64,000 bases of DNA from Streptomyces phaeoluteigriseus (GTDB lineage Bacteria; Actinomycetota; Actinomycetes; Streptomycetales; Streptomycetaceae). The notes beneath the pieces are model-generated. The model was not told the origin of the DNA and did no database searches. It saw nothing but the letters and a program-made list of their open reading frames with translations. Numbering within the stretch: the first letter of the stretch is position 1; each line of letters starts with the position of its first letter. The stretch covers positions 101,742 through 165,741 of the forward strand of contig NZ_MPOH02000005.1 in NCBI RefSeq assembly GCF_001896135.2, given 5' to 3'. The position numbers and the translations under genes were made by a program. This document shows positions 48,320 through 58,737 of this stretch, piece by piece.

Positions 48320-48418
48320 TGACGTAGGCCATGACGTAGATGGCCCGCGATCCGGCTGGACGCGCCCGACCCGTACCGGGGAAACTGATCCCCGACCACA
48401 ACACGGGGCGGGGGCCAG

Positions 48419-50046
48419 GTGCCGGACGGACGGCGGATCGCGGGACGCTACGAGCTGCTCGAACAGTTCGGCCAGGGTGGCATGGGGGACGTGTGGCGGG
48501 GTTACGACACCGTCCTGGACCGGCCGGTCGCCGTGAAGCTGATCCGCCCCCAGGCCGTGACGTCACCGCACCTGGCGGAGGAGTTCGAGAAGCGGTTCAA
48601 GCGCGAGGCACGGATCACCGCGCGGATCCAGCACCCCGGCGTACCGCAGGTGTACGACGCCGTGCTCGACGAGTCGTACGAGCAGCTGTTCCTCGTGATG
48701 GAGCTGGTCGACGGGGTGCCGCTGACCGCGTACGTGCACCCGGACGAGGCCCTCCCCGTGAGCTGGGCGGTGGCGGTGGCGGCGCAGGTCGCGACCGTGC
48801 TGTCGTACGCGCACGACGTACCCGTGGTGCACCGGGACCTGAAGCCGGGCAACATCCTCGTCGCGCGGGACGGCACCGTGAAGGTGCTGGACTTCGGTAT
48901 CGCGGCGATCCTGCAGACGGACGTCACGCGGCTGACCGCGACCGGCAGTCCCATCGGGACGCACCAGTACATGGCGCCGGAACAGGTGCGCGGCGGGCGG
49001 GTCACGCCGCGCACGACCTGTACGCGCTGGGGTGCGTGCTGCACGAACTGCTCTGCGGGAGACCGCTGTTCAGCGGAGACGGCGAGTTCCACCTGATGAT
49101 GCAGCACGTCAACGCGACACCGACGCCGTTGCGGCAACTGCGGGCCGGCGTCCCGGAGGAACTCGAAGCACTCGTGCTGCACCTGCTGCGCAAGGCACCC
49201 GAGGCGCGTCCCGCGGACGTGCAGGAGGTGTACGAGCGGCTGCGGCCCTTCCTGCCCGCGCCCGGTGAGGAAGCCGTGCCGGACGAGTCAGGGCCTGCCG
49301 GGGCGCCCGATCCGACGGGCATCTTCCGCCGCCCCTACGCGCCCCGCTCGCGCGCCGGTGCGGCGAACGCGCTGCGCGCCGCACCCGCCGCCGGGGCCGA
49401 CGCGCCCGCGGCCGTTCCCGCCGCCGAGCGGGAGGCACTGCGGGAACAGATCCTCGAAGTGCACGCGCACTTCGCCGCGTTGATGGAGGAGGAGCGATAC
49501 GCGCAGGCCGCCGAGGTGGTGGGCGAGATGATCGAGCCGGCCGCGCGGGCCCTCGGCTCGGAGAGCAAGGCCGTGCTCGGACTGCGTCGACGCCGGGCGT
49601 TCAGCCGTCAACTGGCAGGCGACCACCGGGCCGCACTGCCCGAGTTCGAGGCGCTCGCCGACGCCTACGGGCGGGTCAGTGGCCCGAGCAGCGAGGACGC
49701 CCGGGACAGCCGCGCCCAGGCGGCCCGCTGCCGCGGCGAACTCGGCCAGGTCACCGAGGCCCTGGCAGGGCTGCACGGCGTCCTCGACGTCGTCCGCTCC
49801 GTGGACGGCGACGTGAGCGAGGAAGCGGTCGAACTGCGCCGCGACATCGGCATGCTGCTGCTCGCGCAGGGACGGGCGGTGGACGCATACGGCGTCCTGG
49901 ATCCGCTCCACGCCGACCTGTGCATGGTGTTCGGGCCGGACGACGAGCTCACGGCCGAAGTGGCCGAGACACTGGCCGTGATCCGTCTGGATCTCGACGG
50001 TGGCCCCATGGATCTCGGCGGTGGCCCCGCCGGATCGCCCACCTGA
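48419..50046 (+). CDS. Ser/Thr protein kinase with TPR-like C-terminus, frameshifted
   Basis: GTG 48419 starts a Hanks-type kinase: Gly loop FGQGGMGDVWRG, catalytic Lys in PVAVKLIRP, VVHRDLKPGN and DFGIA, then GTHQYMAPEQV. The frame changes at about 49005; one more C gives VTPAHDLYALGCVLHELLCGRPLF. The C-terminal half has a Pro/Ala-rich linker and helical repeats (about 340-520) that resemble TPRs for partner binding. No transmembrane helix is seen, so it should be cytoplasmic. It lies 49 nt upstream of the RelE-UvrD gene and may share its mRNA. Confidence 0.85.
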
Positions 50047-50095
50047 CCTGGCCCTTCCTTCCCGTCCCAGCCCGCCCGGACCATAGGATCCACCC

Positions 50096-52243
50096 ATGCC
50101 GCAGCTTGCCTTCGACATCACGTTCTTCGCCGAACTCCCCAAGCTCCAGCCCACGGTCAGGAAGGGCGTCCTGGAAGCGTGGGAGAAGTTCGACCGGCTC
50201 ACCCTCGATCAGCTCTTCAAGGATCCGGGGCTGAAACTGGAGAGCCTGACGAACGCGAAGGACAAGCAGATCCGGACCATCCGCATCGACCAGTTCTGGC
50301 GCGGTGTCGTCCTCGCCCCGACGACCGGGGACACCTTCGTCCTGCTGCGGGTCATGGCTCACGACAAGGCGATCGCCTGGGCGAAGAAGCAGAAGTCGAG
50401 CATCAACGAGGTGACGCGGGCCGTCGAGATCCGGGACGCGGCGACCCTGGACGAGATCACGCCGGCGTACGAGCAGGTGGCGGAGACATCGTCGAAGGCA
50501 CGGCTGTTCGCGGCGTTCTCCGACGGAGACCTCCGCGCGCTGGGCATCGACGACGAAACCCTGCGGCAGGCCCGGTCGCTCGTCGACACGGAGCAACTGG
50601 AGATCTTCGCGCCGCTGCTGCCGCAGGACCAGCGGGAAGTGTTGCAGTACCTCGCGGCGGGCTGCACGGTCGAGGAGGTCTGGCAGGAGATCGTCGCGCC
50701 GGCCCTCCAGACGTCCGCACAGCCCGTCGACACGCAGGACTTCGAGACGGCGATCCGGCACACCCGAGCACGCATCGCGCTGATCACAGCCCCCGAGGAG
50801 CTGCGGGACATCCTGGAGAAGCCCTTCGCGGCCTGGCGGGTCTTCCTGCACCCCTCCCAGCGGAAGGTGGCCTACCGGGCCTCCTACTCCGGCCCGGCGC
50901 AGGTCACCGGCGGGCCGGGCACCGGCAAGACCGTCGTCGCACTGCACCGCGTCAAGCACCTGCTCGGGCACCTGCGCGACGGGGACCGCATCCTCCTCAC
51001 GACGTACACCAACGCGCTCGTCAACGCGCTCCGCTCCGGACTGGAATCCCTGGTGGAGGACCCGGAGCTGCGCGAGCGGGTGGACATCTCGACGGTGGAC
51101 GGCTTCGCGAGCCGGGTCGTCGCCGAGGCCCCCGGCGCGGTGACACTGCGGCCGCTGATGAACAACGAGGAGGAGAGCCGCTGGGGCAAGGCGGCCAAGG
51201 CGACCGGATTCACCGGCAGCGCGCAGTTCCTCGCCCAGGAGTACCGGCACGTCGTCCTCGCCCAGGACATCCGCACCCTGGCCGACTACGAGACGGCGGA
51301 CCGACGCGGTCGCGGCAGCCGGCTGACCGCCGCCGAACGCCCCCTGGTGTGGGAGACGATCGAGCGGTTCACGGCGGGCCTCGCGGCGGACGGCGCCCGC
51401 ACCTGGCTCCAGACGTGCGCGCAGGCCGCCCGGCAATTGGAGGAGAAGGGTCCGCAGTACCGGCACGTGGTGGTCGACGAGGCCCAGGACCTGCACCCGG
51501 CGCAGTGGCGGCTGCTCCGCGCGGCCGTCTCCGCCCGCCCGGACGACCTGTTCATCGCGGGCGACCCGCACCAGCGCATCTACGACTCGAAGGTGTCCCT
51601 CAAGTCCCTCGGCATCAAGGTGACCGGCCGGTCGGTGAAGCTGCGCAAGAACTACCGCAGCACACAGGAGATCCTGCGCTGGTCCACGGCACTGCTGATC
51701 GGCCGCCCCATCGCCCAGCTGGAGGACGAGGGGCGCAACGACACCCTGCTCGGCTACCGTTCCGCCCTCCACGGCGACGGGCCCGCCCTGCACGCCGCAG
51801 CGACCGAGGAGGCCGAACTGGACGCGCTCGTCACCCAGGTACGGGCGTGGATCGACGCGGGCATCGGCGCCGGGGAGATCGGGGTCAGTGCCCGGTTCAA
51901 CAAGACCTGCGCGAAGGCGGTGGCACGCCTGAAGGACGCCGGCATCCCCGCCGCCACCCTGCGCGCCGCGGACACCGCCGGGGAGGTGACGACCGTCCGG
52001 GTCGGGACCATGCACTCGTTCAAGGGGCTGGAGTTCCGCTGTGTCGCGGTCATCGGCGTCACCGAGGACGCGCTGCCGTTCCCGAAGGCGGTCACGCCGC
52101 CCGACGTGGACGCCAAGCAGCACGAGACGGACCTGATGTCGGAGCGCTGCCTGCTGTTCGTCGCCTGCACGCGGGCCCGCGACGGCCTGTACGTCTCCTG
52201 GTCCGGCGAGCCGAGCCCGTTCCTGGTGGAGGCGGGCGTCTGA
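50096..52243 (+). CDS. UvrD-type helicase fused to RelE-like N-terminal domain
   Basis: ATG 50096 gives 715 residues. Residues 1-100 (ITFFAELPKLQPTVRKGVLE; KLESLTNAKDKQIRTIRIDQ; FVLLRVMAHDKAIAWAKK) have the alternating strands and basic tail of a RelE/ParE toxin fold. The rest is a superfamily 1 helicase: Walker A VTGGPGTGKTVVALHR (about 271), VVDEAQDLHPAQW (about 461), GDPHQRIYDSK, KNYRSTQEILRW, MHSFKGLEFRCV and VACTRARDGLYVSW. The toxin-like part may guide ribosome or RNA binding, and key RelE catalytic residues are not clearly kept. It is common in actinomycetes but its role is unknown. Confidence 0.82.
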   Translation: MPQLAFDITFFAELPKLQPTVRKGVLEAWEKFDRLTLDQLFKDPGLKLESLTNAKDKQIRTIRIDQFWRGVVLAPTTGDTFVLLRVMAHDKAIAWAKKQKSSINEVTRAVEIRDAATLDEITPAYEQVAETSSKARLFAAFSDGDLRALGIDDETLRQARSLVDTEQLEIFAPLLPQDQREVLQYLAAGCTVEEVWQEIVAPALQTSAQPVDTQDFETAIRHTRARIALITAPEELRDILEKPFAAWRVFLHPSQRKVAYRASYSGPAQVTGGPGTGKTVVALHRVKHLLGHLRDGDRILLTTYTNALVNALRSGLESLVEDPELRERVDISTVDGFASRVVAEAPGAVTLRPLMNNEEESRWGKAAKATGFTGSAQFLAQEYRHVVLAQDIRTLADYETADRRGRGSRLTAAERPLVWETIERFTAGLAADGARTWLQTCAQAARQLEEKGPQYRHVVVDEAQDLHPAQWRLLRAAVSARPDDLFIAGDPHQRIYDSKVSLKSLGIKVTGRSVKLRKNYRSTQEILRWSTALLIGRPIAQLEDEGRNDTLLGYRSALHGDGPALHAAATEEAELDALVTQVRAWIDAGIGAGEIGVSARFNKTCAKAVARLKDAGIPAATLRAADTAGEVTTVRVGTMHSFKGLEFRCVAVIGVTEDALPFPKAVTPPDVDAKQHETDLMSERCLLFVACTRARDGLYVSWSGEPSPFLVEAGV

Positions 52244-52450
52244 GACGGCGTACTCGGAACTCGGGTCGGATGCGGCTCGTGGGCTTCCGGGCACCGTTTC
52301 TCCCTGCGCTTCGAGACCCCACGGCGCCAGAGGGCGTCACGGCCGCCCCCCTTTCGCGCCCTTTTGTGACGAGCCCCGTCCCGTCACACTGGTGCCGCTC
52401 GGCACCGGTCCCGCCCGTATCCCGGGGCGGGAGGGCGCGACGCGGGGGGA

Positions 52451-53539
52451 GTGGGTATCGCGGTGGCAGCAGACGATCCGTCCGACGACGAGGTGCGTGC
52501 GGCGCTCGACGCGTTCCTGGCACGCGCTGGGAACAGGCGCCCCGGTCCGTCCCCCACGGACTTCATCCTCACCCGCCTGCACCTGCTCGAGGGCAGCGTC
52601 ACCCGGCGCGTCGAACACCGCACCGAGGAGATCCGGCACCGGCCCGGGACCGTCGCCCTCTCGGAGCGACCGGTCTACGACGTGCTGGGGGACTACAAGC
52701 TCAGCCCGCACGAGACGCCCCTCGCCCAACCGCTCGACCTGGTCAGACGCGGCTCGGTGCACCTCAGGTCCTGCGACTGCGGCAACGGCAGGCGGCGATG
52801 CGCCGACTGCGACGGCATGAAGTACCGCCCGTGCGAGCCCGCCCACGTGTGCGCCGTGTGCCAGGGCATCACCGCGTGCACGCACTACCTCAACCACGGC
52901 GGCCTGCCCGGCACCCCGCCCCGGCCGCCCAGACCGGGCCGGGCCGACCGCCCCGGCGAGCGGGTGACCTGCGAGGCCTGTCACACACCCGAAAGCGCGT
53001 GCCCCGGGTGCCGGGGGTGGGGGAAGGTCAGATGCCCGGACTGCGAGGCGAGCGGGCGCATCCCCTGCACGCCGTGCGGACGCACGGGCACCGTCGAGTG
53101 CGCCACCTGCGAGGGGCACGGGAACCTGACGTCCTGGACCGCGGGGCGAATCGCGTGGACCTCGCAGACCAAGGCGGTGCCGTCTCCTGTCCCGCGGCCC
53201 CGGCGGGTGGCATCGGAGCTGTGCTCGGGCGGCTGGCACGAGGACCGGCTCGGCGACGATCCGCTTCCCGACGACCTCTCCCCCACCCACCGCGCGGCCC
53301 TCGAACCGCACCTGCGCCGATGGAAGGGAGAGAAGGAGCGTCAGCTCGCCATCCAGCGGCTCACGGTCGTCAAGGCGACGCCGCCCGGCTCCGGCAACCT
53401 GGAGTTCTACGTCTTCCGAGGCACCGACGGGCGACTCAGCGTCGTGCGGCGACTGTCGGAGGAGGGCCGGTGGAAGGCCTCTCTGGCCGTGGCGGCGGCC
53501 GTCGCCCTCGTCGTCCTCGTCCTTGTCCTGGTCCTCTGA
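52451..53539 (+). CDS. DnaJ-type zinc-finger protein with C-terminal membrane anchor
   Basis: GTG 52451 (GTG 52463 possible) gives 362 residues. There is no J-domain. The middle (about 115-225) has many CxxC pairs: CDCGNGRRRCADCDG, CPGCRGWGKVRCPDC, CTPCGRTGTVECATC. This is the DnaJ cysteine-rich fold, with two zinc sites or more. The last 19 residues (SLAVAAAVALVVLVLVLVL) form a membrane helix ending at the C-terminus, so the protein is likely tail-anchored with its zinc domain in the cytoplasm. It may bind unfolded proteins; a link to the Hsp70-RNase operon is only a thought. Confidence 0.78.
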   Translation: MGIAVAADDPSDDEVRAALDAFLARAGNRRPGPSPTDFILTRLHLLEGSVTRRVEHRTEEIRHRPGTVALSERPVYDVLGDYKLSPHETPLAQPLDLVRRGSVHLRSCDCGNGRRRCADCDGMKYRPCEPAHVCAVCQGITACTHYLNHGGLPGTPPRPPRPGRADRPGERVTCEACHTPESACPGCRGWGKVRCPDCEASGRIPCTPCGRTGTVECATCEGHGNLTSWTAGRIAWTSQTKAVPSPVPRPRRVASELCSGGWHEDRLGDDPLPDDLSPTHRAALEPHLRRWKGEKERQLAIQRLTVVKATPPGSGNLEFYVFRGTDGRLSVVRRLSEEGRWKASLAVAAAVALVVLVLVLVL

Positions 53540-53647
53540 CCGGTCCGCCCGCACGCGGAGCGCCAGCCGCAGAGGTCAGGCGCTCCGCCGGGAAGGGCGG
53601 GGGCCTCGGCCACCAGGACGCGCCGATAGGACGAAAGACCCAAAGGC

Positions 53648-55995
53648 CTATCGACCGACCACGTCCCTTCCGGCGCGGCGCGCCCGCGTCCGCGCCCGCG
53701 TCCACGTCTGCCGCCCTCCACCCCCCCACCGCGTCAGGCGGCCCTCGCCGCCCCCCTCCCGGTGTCTGCGGATGATGTCGGCGTAGTGGCGTCCGGTGCC
53801 CTTGGTCGTGCGGGTCTGGGTGCGGTGGTCGACGTGGACCCGCCTACGCGCGGCCCTCGGTGCCGCCCTCCTCACCCCTTCGACGTCCCCCTCGACACCG
53901 CTTTCGCGCCCACGCCCCCGGAGGGGTGATCCCCTCCGGGGCGTACGGGTCCTACGGCGCGCCGTCAGGGCGGGCGCCGGGGCGTACCCCGTCGGCCGGG
54001 CCGTGAAGGTGCCCCGGCCCTGGGTGCGGCTGCGCAGTCGGGTGGCGTAGCCGAACAGTTCCGCGAGCGGCACGGTGGCGGTCACCACGGCCGCGCCGCC
54101 GCGCACCTCGGAACCGGTCACCCGGCCGCGCCGGGCGGCGAGGTCCCCGAGGACTCCGCCGACGGCGTCCTCGGGGACGGTCACCGTGACTTCCACGACC
54201 GGTTCCAGCAACACCATCGTGCAAGCCCGCAGGGCCTCGCGGAGGCCGAGGCGGCCCGCCGTGCGGAAGGCCATCTCGGAGGAGTCCTTCACATGCGTCG
54301 CCCCGTCGGTCAGCGTGACCCGCAGGCCGGTCACCGCGTGCCCGCCGAGGGGGCCCTCGGCGAGGGCGTCCCGGCAGCCGGCCTCGACGGCACGGACGTA
54401 CTCCTGCGGGACCCGTCCGCCGACCACGGCCGACCGGAAGTCGAACCCGTCCTCCAAAGGCTCCACATCGAGCACCACATGCGCGAACTGTCCCGCGCCG
54501 CCGTCCTGTTTGACGTGCCGGAAGACCAGTGCGGACACGCCGCGGCCCACCGTCTCGCGGTAGGTGACGCGTGGCCGACCGACGTTGACCTCCAGTCCGA
54601 GGGTGCGGCGGATCTTCTCCACCGCGACCTCCAGGTGCAGTTCACCCATGCCCGAGAGCACGGTCTGGCCGGTCTCGGCGTCGGTGCGCACCGTGAGCGA
54701 CGGGTCCTCCTCGGCCAGCCGGGCGAGGGCCGAGGCCAGCCGGTCGGCGTCGGTAGCGCGCCGCGGCTCGACCGCCACGGAGACGACGGGGTCGGCCACC
54801 CCGGGCGGTTCGAGGACCAGCGGGGCGTCCGGCGCGCACAGGGTCGAGCCGGCGCGGGCCGCCTTCAGCCCGATCACGGCCACGATGTCCCCGGCGACCG
54901 CCCGCTCCAGCTGGGCGTGCCGGTCGCCTGGACCCGCAGGATCCGGCCGACGCGCTCGCCGCGGCCGGCGCTCGCGTCCCATACCGTGTCTCCCTTCTCG
55001 ATCGTTCCGGAGTACACCCGCAGGTAGGTGAGCCTGCCGGTGGGGGTGGCGTTGACCTTGAACGCGAGGGCGGCGAAGGGTGCGGCGGGATCGGCCGACC
55101 GTCGCTCGTCGACACCCTCGTGCATACCGCGTACAGCCGGCACGTCCAGGGGCGACGGCAGATAGGCGACCACGGCGTCGAGCAACGGCTCGATACCGCG
55201 GTTGCGGTAGGCCGAGCCGCACAGCACGACCACACCGTCGCCGGTGCGGGTCAGGTCGCGCAGCGCCGCGGCGAGCGTCTCGGCCGAGAGCGTCTCCCGG
55301 TCGCAGAACTCCTCCAGGGCGGCGGGATGCCGTTCCGCAACCGCTTCCTCCAGCAGTCGGCGGCGGCGCAGCGCCTCCTCGCGCAGTTCCTCGGGCACGG
55401 GTCCCTCTACGGCCGTCTCGGCGCCGTCGCCCCAGGTCAGCGCCCGCATCCGGAGCAGGTCGACGACGCCGGTGAAGGCGTCCTCGATGCCGATCGGAAG
55501 CTGGACGACGAGGGGGACGGGGTGCAGCCGTTCCCGGATCGACGCCACGGTCGTGTCGAGGTCGGCGCCCGTCCGGTCCAGTTTGTTGACGAACGCGATC
55601 CTCGGCACGCCGTGCCGGTCGGCCTGCCGCCACACGGACTCGCTCTGCGGCTCCACACCCGCCACGGCGTCGAACACCGCGACCGCCCCGTCCAGCACCC
55701 GCAGCGAGCGCTCCACCTCGTCGGCGAAGTCGACGTGCCCGGGGGTGTCGATCAGGTTGACGCGGTGGCCGTCCCAGTCGCAGCTGACGGCCGCGGCGAA
55801 GATGGTGATCCCACGGTCGCGCTCCTGGGGGTCGAAGTCGGTGACGGTCGTGCCGTCGTGGACCTCACCGCGCTTGTGCGTGGTCCCGGTGGCGAAGAGG
55901 ATCCGCTCCGTGACGGTGGTCTTGCCCGCGTCGACGTGGGCGAGGATGCCCAGGTTGCGGACGGCGGCGAGATGACGGTCGAGGTTGTTGCGCAC
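53648..55995 (-). CDS. Elongation factor G paralogue (EF-G-like GTPase), frameshifted
   Basis: GTG 55995 begins a translational GTPase: G1 AHVDAGKTT, switch RGITI, G3 DTPGHVDF, G4 VNKLDRTG. The second frame starts near 54930 and supplies domain III-V ([39 protein letters not shown]). One added G joins them. The similarity is to the second EF-G of Streptomyces rather than TetM-type ribosome protection proteins. After [16 protein letters not shown], where EF-G normally ends, about 85 Arg-rich residues follow to the stop at 53648. They may be a real extension or a further frame error. Confidence 0.82.
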
Positions 55996-56413
55996 GGCCC
56001 GTGGCCTTTCGAGGTGTGTCTCGTGAAAGGGACGGCGCGATTGTTTGACGGGACGTCAGCTGACCCCGGGCAGCCGGATGACAGCTCGGGGACAGCCGGC
56101 ACGACGACAGGGCTACGGCCACGGCGGGAAGTCGCCGGGGCAGCTCTGTCGTGAGGACTGGGGTCTCGTCAGACCATCCGGTGCCGGCCGCGCCGCGGAC
56201 ACCGGACGGACGAGGACACGAGGATCACCTCGTAGCGGGAACGGGAAGCGGCGGCAGCGGTGCGGTCACGCATGGCCGGGCCCCCCTCGTTCGTCGCGGT
56301 GCGGCGCGGCCCTGCTCGTGGGCGGCGCTCGATGGGGCGAGTGTAGGGAGGAACGGACGTGCGCTGCACGTGCTTTTTCCCACGCCCCGGAGAAACGCCG
56401 GTCGAAGCGGCTC
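55996..56413. other. Intergenic region upstream of EF-G paralogue
   Basis: No gene is supported. It should hold the promoter of the EF-G paralogue (minus strand) and the 3' UTR of the nucleotidyltransferase. Confidence 0.5.
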
Positions 56414-57112
56414 TCAGGACGACCGCGCCGACGTGTAGAAGTGCCGCCGCACCCTGCGCAGCCACGCGTCGGCGGCCCTCTCGTCGGGCTGTTCGGGCAG
56501 CACGCTGCGCGCCTCGTCGAACGCCGTCTCGTACCGGCGCAACAGGGGAAGGGCGGTCTCGGGATCGTCCGCCACCTGCTCGCCGAACCGGTGGAAGCTC
56601 TCCGGGTCGTCGACGCGGATGCTCAACCGTCCTGTGGTGTACAGCTCGTAGCCCTGTCCGCACAGTCGCTTGAGGTGCCGGGCGTGCTTGGCTGTCCGCT
56701 TGCGCGTGTCCGCGGAGAAGGAGCCGTCGCCACGGGCGAGCAGCCTGCGGAACTGCTGCGTGGCGTAGCCGAGATAGGCGTCCCGGACGCGCCGGGCACT
56801 CAGGAACGTCGTTCGGATGCCCACGAGTTCGTCACCGAGCGGTGTACGGACCTCGTACAGGTCGGTGGGCAGCCAGACGAGTTCCGTGACCGTGGGGTTG
56901 CCGCCGAGCGCGAGCCTGCACCACTTCGCGGCCTCGTGCAGGGTCCGGTCGGGTGCCGTGCTGACGTGGGACTCCTTCGGCGGGTGCAGGCCGTGCAACT
57001 CCTCGGTGAGCGCGGCGAACAGGCCGAGCCGGTCCACGTCGGAGCCTGCGTGCGCGAGCCCGTACGCGGTCGAGCCGACGACGCCTGACAGCAGGATGTT
57101 CTGGACGCTCAT
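56414..57112 (-). CDS. DNA polymerase beta-type nucleotidyltransferase
   Basis: ATG 57112 gives 232 residues. GSTAYGLAHAGSDVD near residue 13-27 is the nucleotidyltransferase G-S-x-x-Y-G...D-x-D motif of the YcgL/RlaP-like group, which includes RNA-ligase and tRNA-repair-linked enzymes. ETVLVWLPTDLYEVRTPLGDEL-like segments follow, and a helical C-terminal half (ADTRKRTAKHARHLKRL) with many basic residues suggests nucleic acid binding. Its target is unknown. It is a single-gene unit. Confidence 0.8.
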   Translation of the reverse strand: MSVQNILLSGVVGSTAYGLAHAGSDVDRLGLFAALTEELHGLHPPKESHVSTAPDRTLHEAAKWCRLALGGNPTVTELVWLPTDLYEVRTPLGDELVGIRTTFLSARRVRDAYLGYATQQFRRLLARGDGSFSADTRKRTAKHARHLKRLCGQGYELYTTGRLSIRVDDPESFHRFGEQVADDPETALPLLRRYETAFDEARSVLPEQPDERAADAWLRRVRRHFYTSARSS

Positions 57113-57249
57113 GGACTCCCCCGGTGCTCATCGTCCGCCGCCGCGAGAAGGCGGCGGGAGTCGTCATGATGCCCCGGCGACCGGCCCGGCCACCTCGCAT
57201 TTTCCGGCCGCGAGGTTCCGCAGGGAGCCGACGCAAGCCCGATCGGCGC

Positions 57250-57425
57250 CCCGCCACCGGCTCGCTCGGCCGGCCCCGCCAGGAGGTGGCCACTCGGGGC
57301 CCCCGCCACCGGTCTGAACGGCGCCACGCCAGAGGTCGCCCCGACAGAGGTCCGCTCGGTGCCCCGCCACCGGTCTACGCCGGCCCGGCCAGAGGTCCGC
57401 TCGGTGCCTCGCCACCGGTCCACCC
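57250..57425. repeat. 45-bp tandem repeat with degenerate copies
   Basis: Copies starting GAGGTCCGCTCGGTGCC at 57347 and 57392 have a 45-bp period; a third, decayed copy with CCCGCCACCGGTCTG lies at about 57,300. The array lies between the nucleotidyltransferase start and the lipoprotein gene and encodes nothing recognisable. Confidence 0.75.
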
Positions 57426-57581
57426 CGCGCCCCGCCGCGCCCCGCCGCGCGAGGAGCATGCCCTCACCCGTATGACCCGCTGCGCTGGTCGCCTGGGCGG
57501 GCCGGTGGTGCGGTGGGAGGGAAGTGGGAGCCGCCCGGGCACACGTGCGCCGGGACCCCGTTCCGTCCTCAGGAGGCATAC

Positions 57582-58595
57582 GTGATCACCCCTCGCCCGA
57601 CCGGCCGCCCGTCCCGCACGGCGAAGACCGCTGCCGCCGCGCCGGACCTGGCCACGCCCGTCACGGCCGTATCCCGCACGGAGGGCCGTCGGGCCCGCGC
57701 GGCGCACCCGGTCCGCCCGGCCCGTGTCCTGGCCGCCGCGATGGCCACCGGCGCGCTGCTCGCCACGGCGGCCTGCTCCAGCGGGGACGACGGCGCGGCG
57801 GCCGACTCGGAGACCGCCGCCGCGGTCGCCGAGCGGCCCGTCGCCGCGCAGACCGCCACTCCGGCCCCCACCATCACCGGATCGGTCAGCGCCACGCCGA
57901 CGGCGACCGCCACGTCGCCGACCGGCACCGAGTCGCCCGCCGCCCCCCTCTCGGAGACCGGCGCCCGCAACGCGCTGATCACCGCGGCGGACATCGAGGA
58001 CAACTGGGTGCAGGTGAAGGACCCGCAGGCCTGGCGCGACAAGCTGCTCATCGGCGAGGTGGACACGGCCCAGTTCGTCACCGGGAAGGCCGACGCGGCC
58101 GACTGCCAGCGCCTGGTCGACGCGCTCTACGACGAGACGCTGCTCGGCCGTCCGTCCGGGGCGTCGGCGCTGAACGGCTTCCAGGAGGGCCAGTCCCGGC
58201 TGCTGTACCAGGTCGCCGCCTATGAGAAGGCCTCGCTCGACAAGTCGATGGACTGGCTGACGAAGCTGCCCGACACCTGCGACCAGTTCACCCTGACCGG
58301 CGGCGACAGCGGCGAACGTACCGTCCAGGTCGTCGAAGCCTCGCTGCCCGAGGAGGGCGACGCCCGGCAGGGTCTCACCGTGACCGTGAAGGGCACCGCG
58401 AACGGCGACCCGGTGACGCTCACCCTGGACGTCGCCGTCGTCCGCGTCGGTGACGACGCGATCACCATCACCAACGGCGGGCTCGACGGCGCCGACGAGG
58501 ACACCACCCGGACCGCCGTGGAACAGGGCACCGAACGGCTCCGGGAAGTCCAGGCGGGCCGGACGCCGACCCCGACGCCGAGCAACCTCGACTGA
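57582..58595 (+). CDS. Secreted lipoprotein of unknown function
   Basis: GTG 57582 has AGGAGG 5 nt upstream, a decisive ribosome site. The N-terminus is long and basic (R-rich) and leads to a hydrophobic stretch with lipobox LATAAC at about residue 65, then a Ala/Thr/Pro-rich linker (TPTATATSPTGTESP) and a soluble domain from about residue 120 (LSETGARNALITAADI; NWVQVKDPQAWRD; CQRLVDALYDETLLG). Two Cys residues in the domain may form a disulfide. Such proteins are exported and anchored outside the membrane. Function is unknown. It is a monocistronic unit, 159 nt before the hydroxyproline genes. Confidence 0.82.
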   Translation: MITPRPTGRPSRTAKTAAAAPDLATPVTAVSRTEGRRARAAHPVRPARVLAAAMATGALLATAACSSGDDGAAADSETAAAVAERPVAAQTATPAPTITGSVSATPTATATSPTGTESPAAPLSETGARNALITAADIEDNWVQVKDPQAWRDKLLIGEVDTAQFVTGKADAADCQRLVDALYDETLLGRPSGASALNGFQEGQSRLLYQVAAYEKASLDKSMDWLTKLPDTCDQFTLTGGDSGERTVQVVEASLPEEGDARQGLTVTVKGTANGDPVTLTLDVAVVRVGDDAITITNGGLDGADEDTTRTAVEQGTERLREVQAGRTPTPTPSNLD

Positions 58596-58737
58596 GCGAT
58601 CGTCCCGGCTCAGCGAGTCACCTCCGCCCGCCACCTCGCCACACCCCATCTCACCGGAGCGCCCTGTCAGCCGGCGGCCGGCACCCCGCCCGGCTGAACG
58701 GGAGCGCTGGGTCGGCCTGTTCCCCTCGCCTGGACCA

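Noticed and set aside
53648..55995. TetM-type tetracycline resistance protein
   Set aside because: Motifs and order match the EF-G paralogue; no TetM-specific loop is visible.
56357..56377. Hairpin ACGTGC/GCACGT followed by T5 on the plus strand
   Set aside because: No plus-strand gene ends upstream; the stem is only 6 bp.
57250..57425. Possible CRISPR array
   Set aside because: Repeats are contiguous with no unique spacers, and no cas genes are present.
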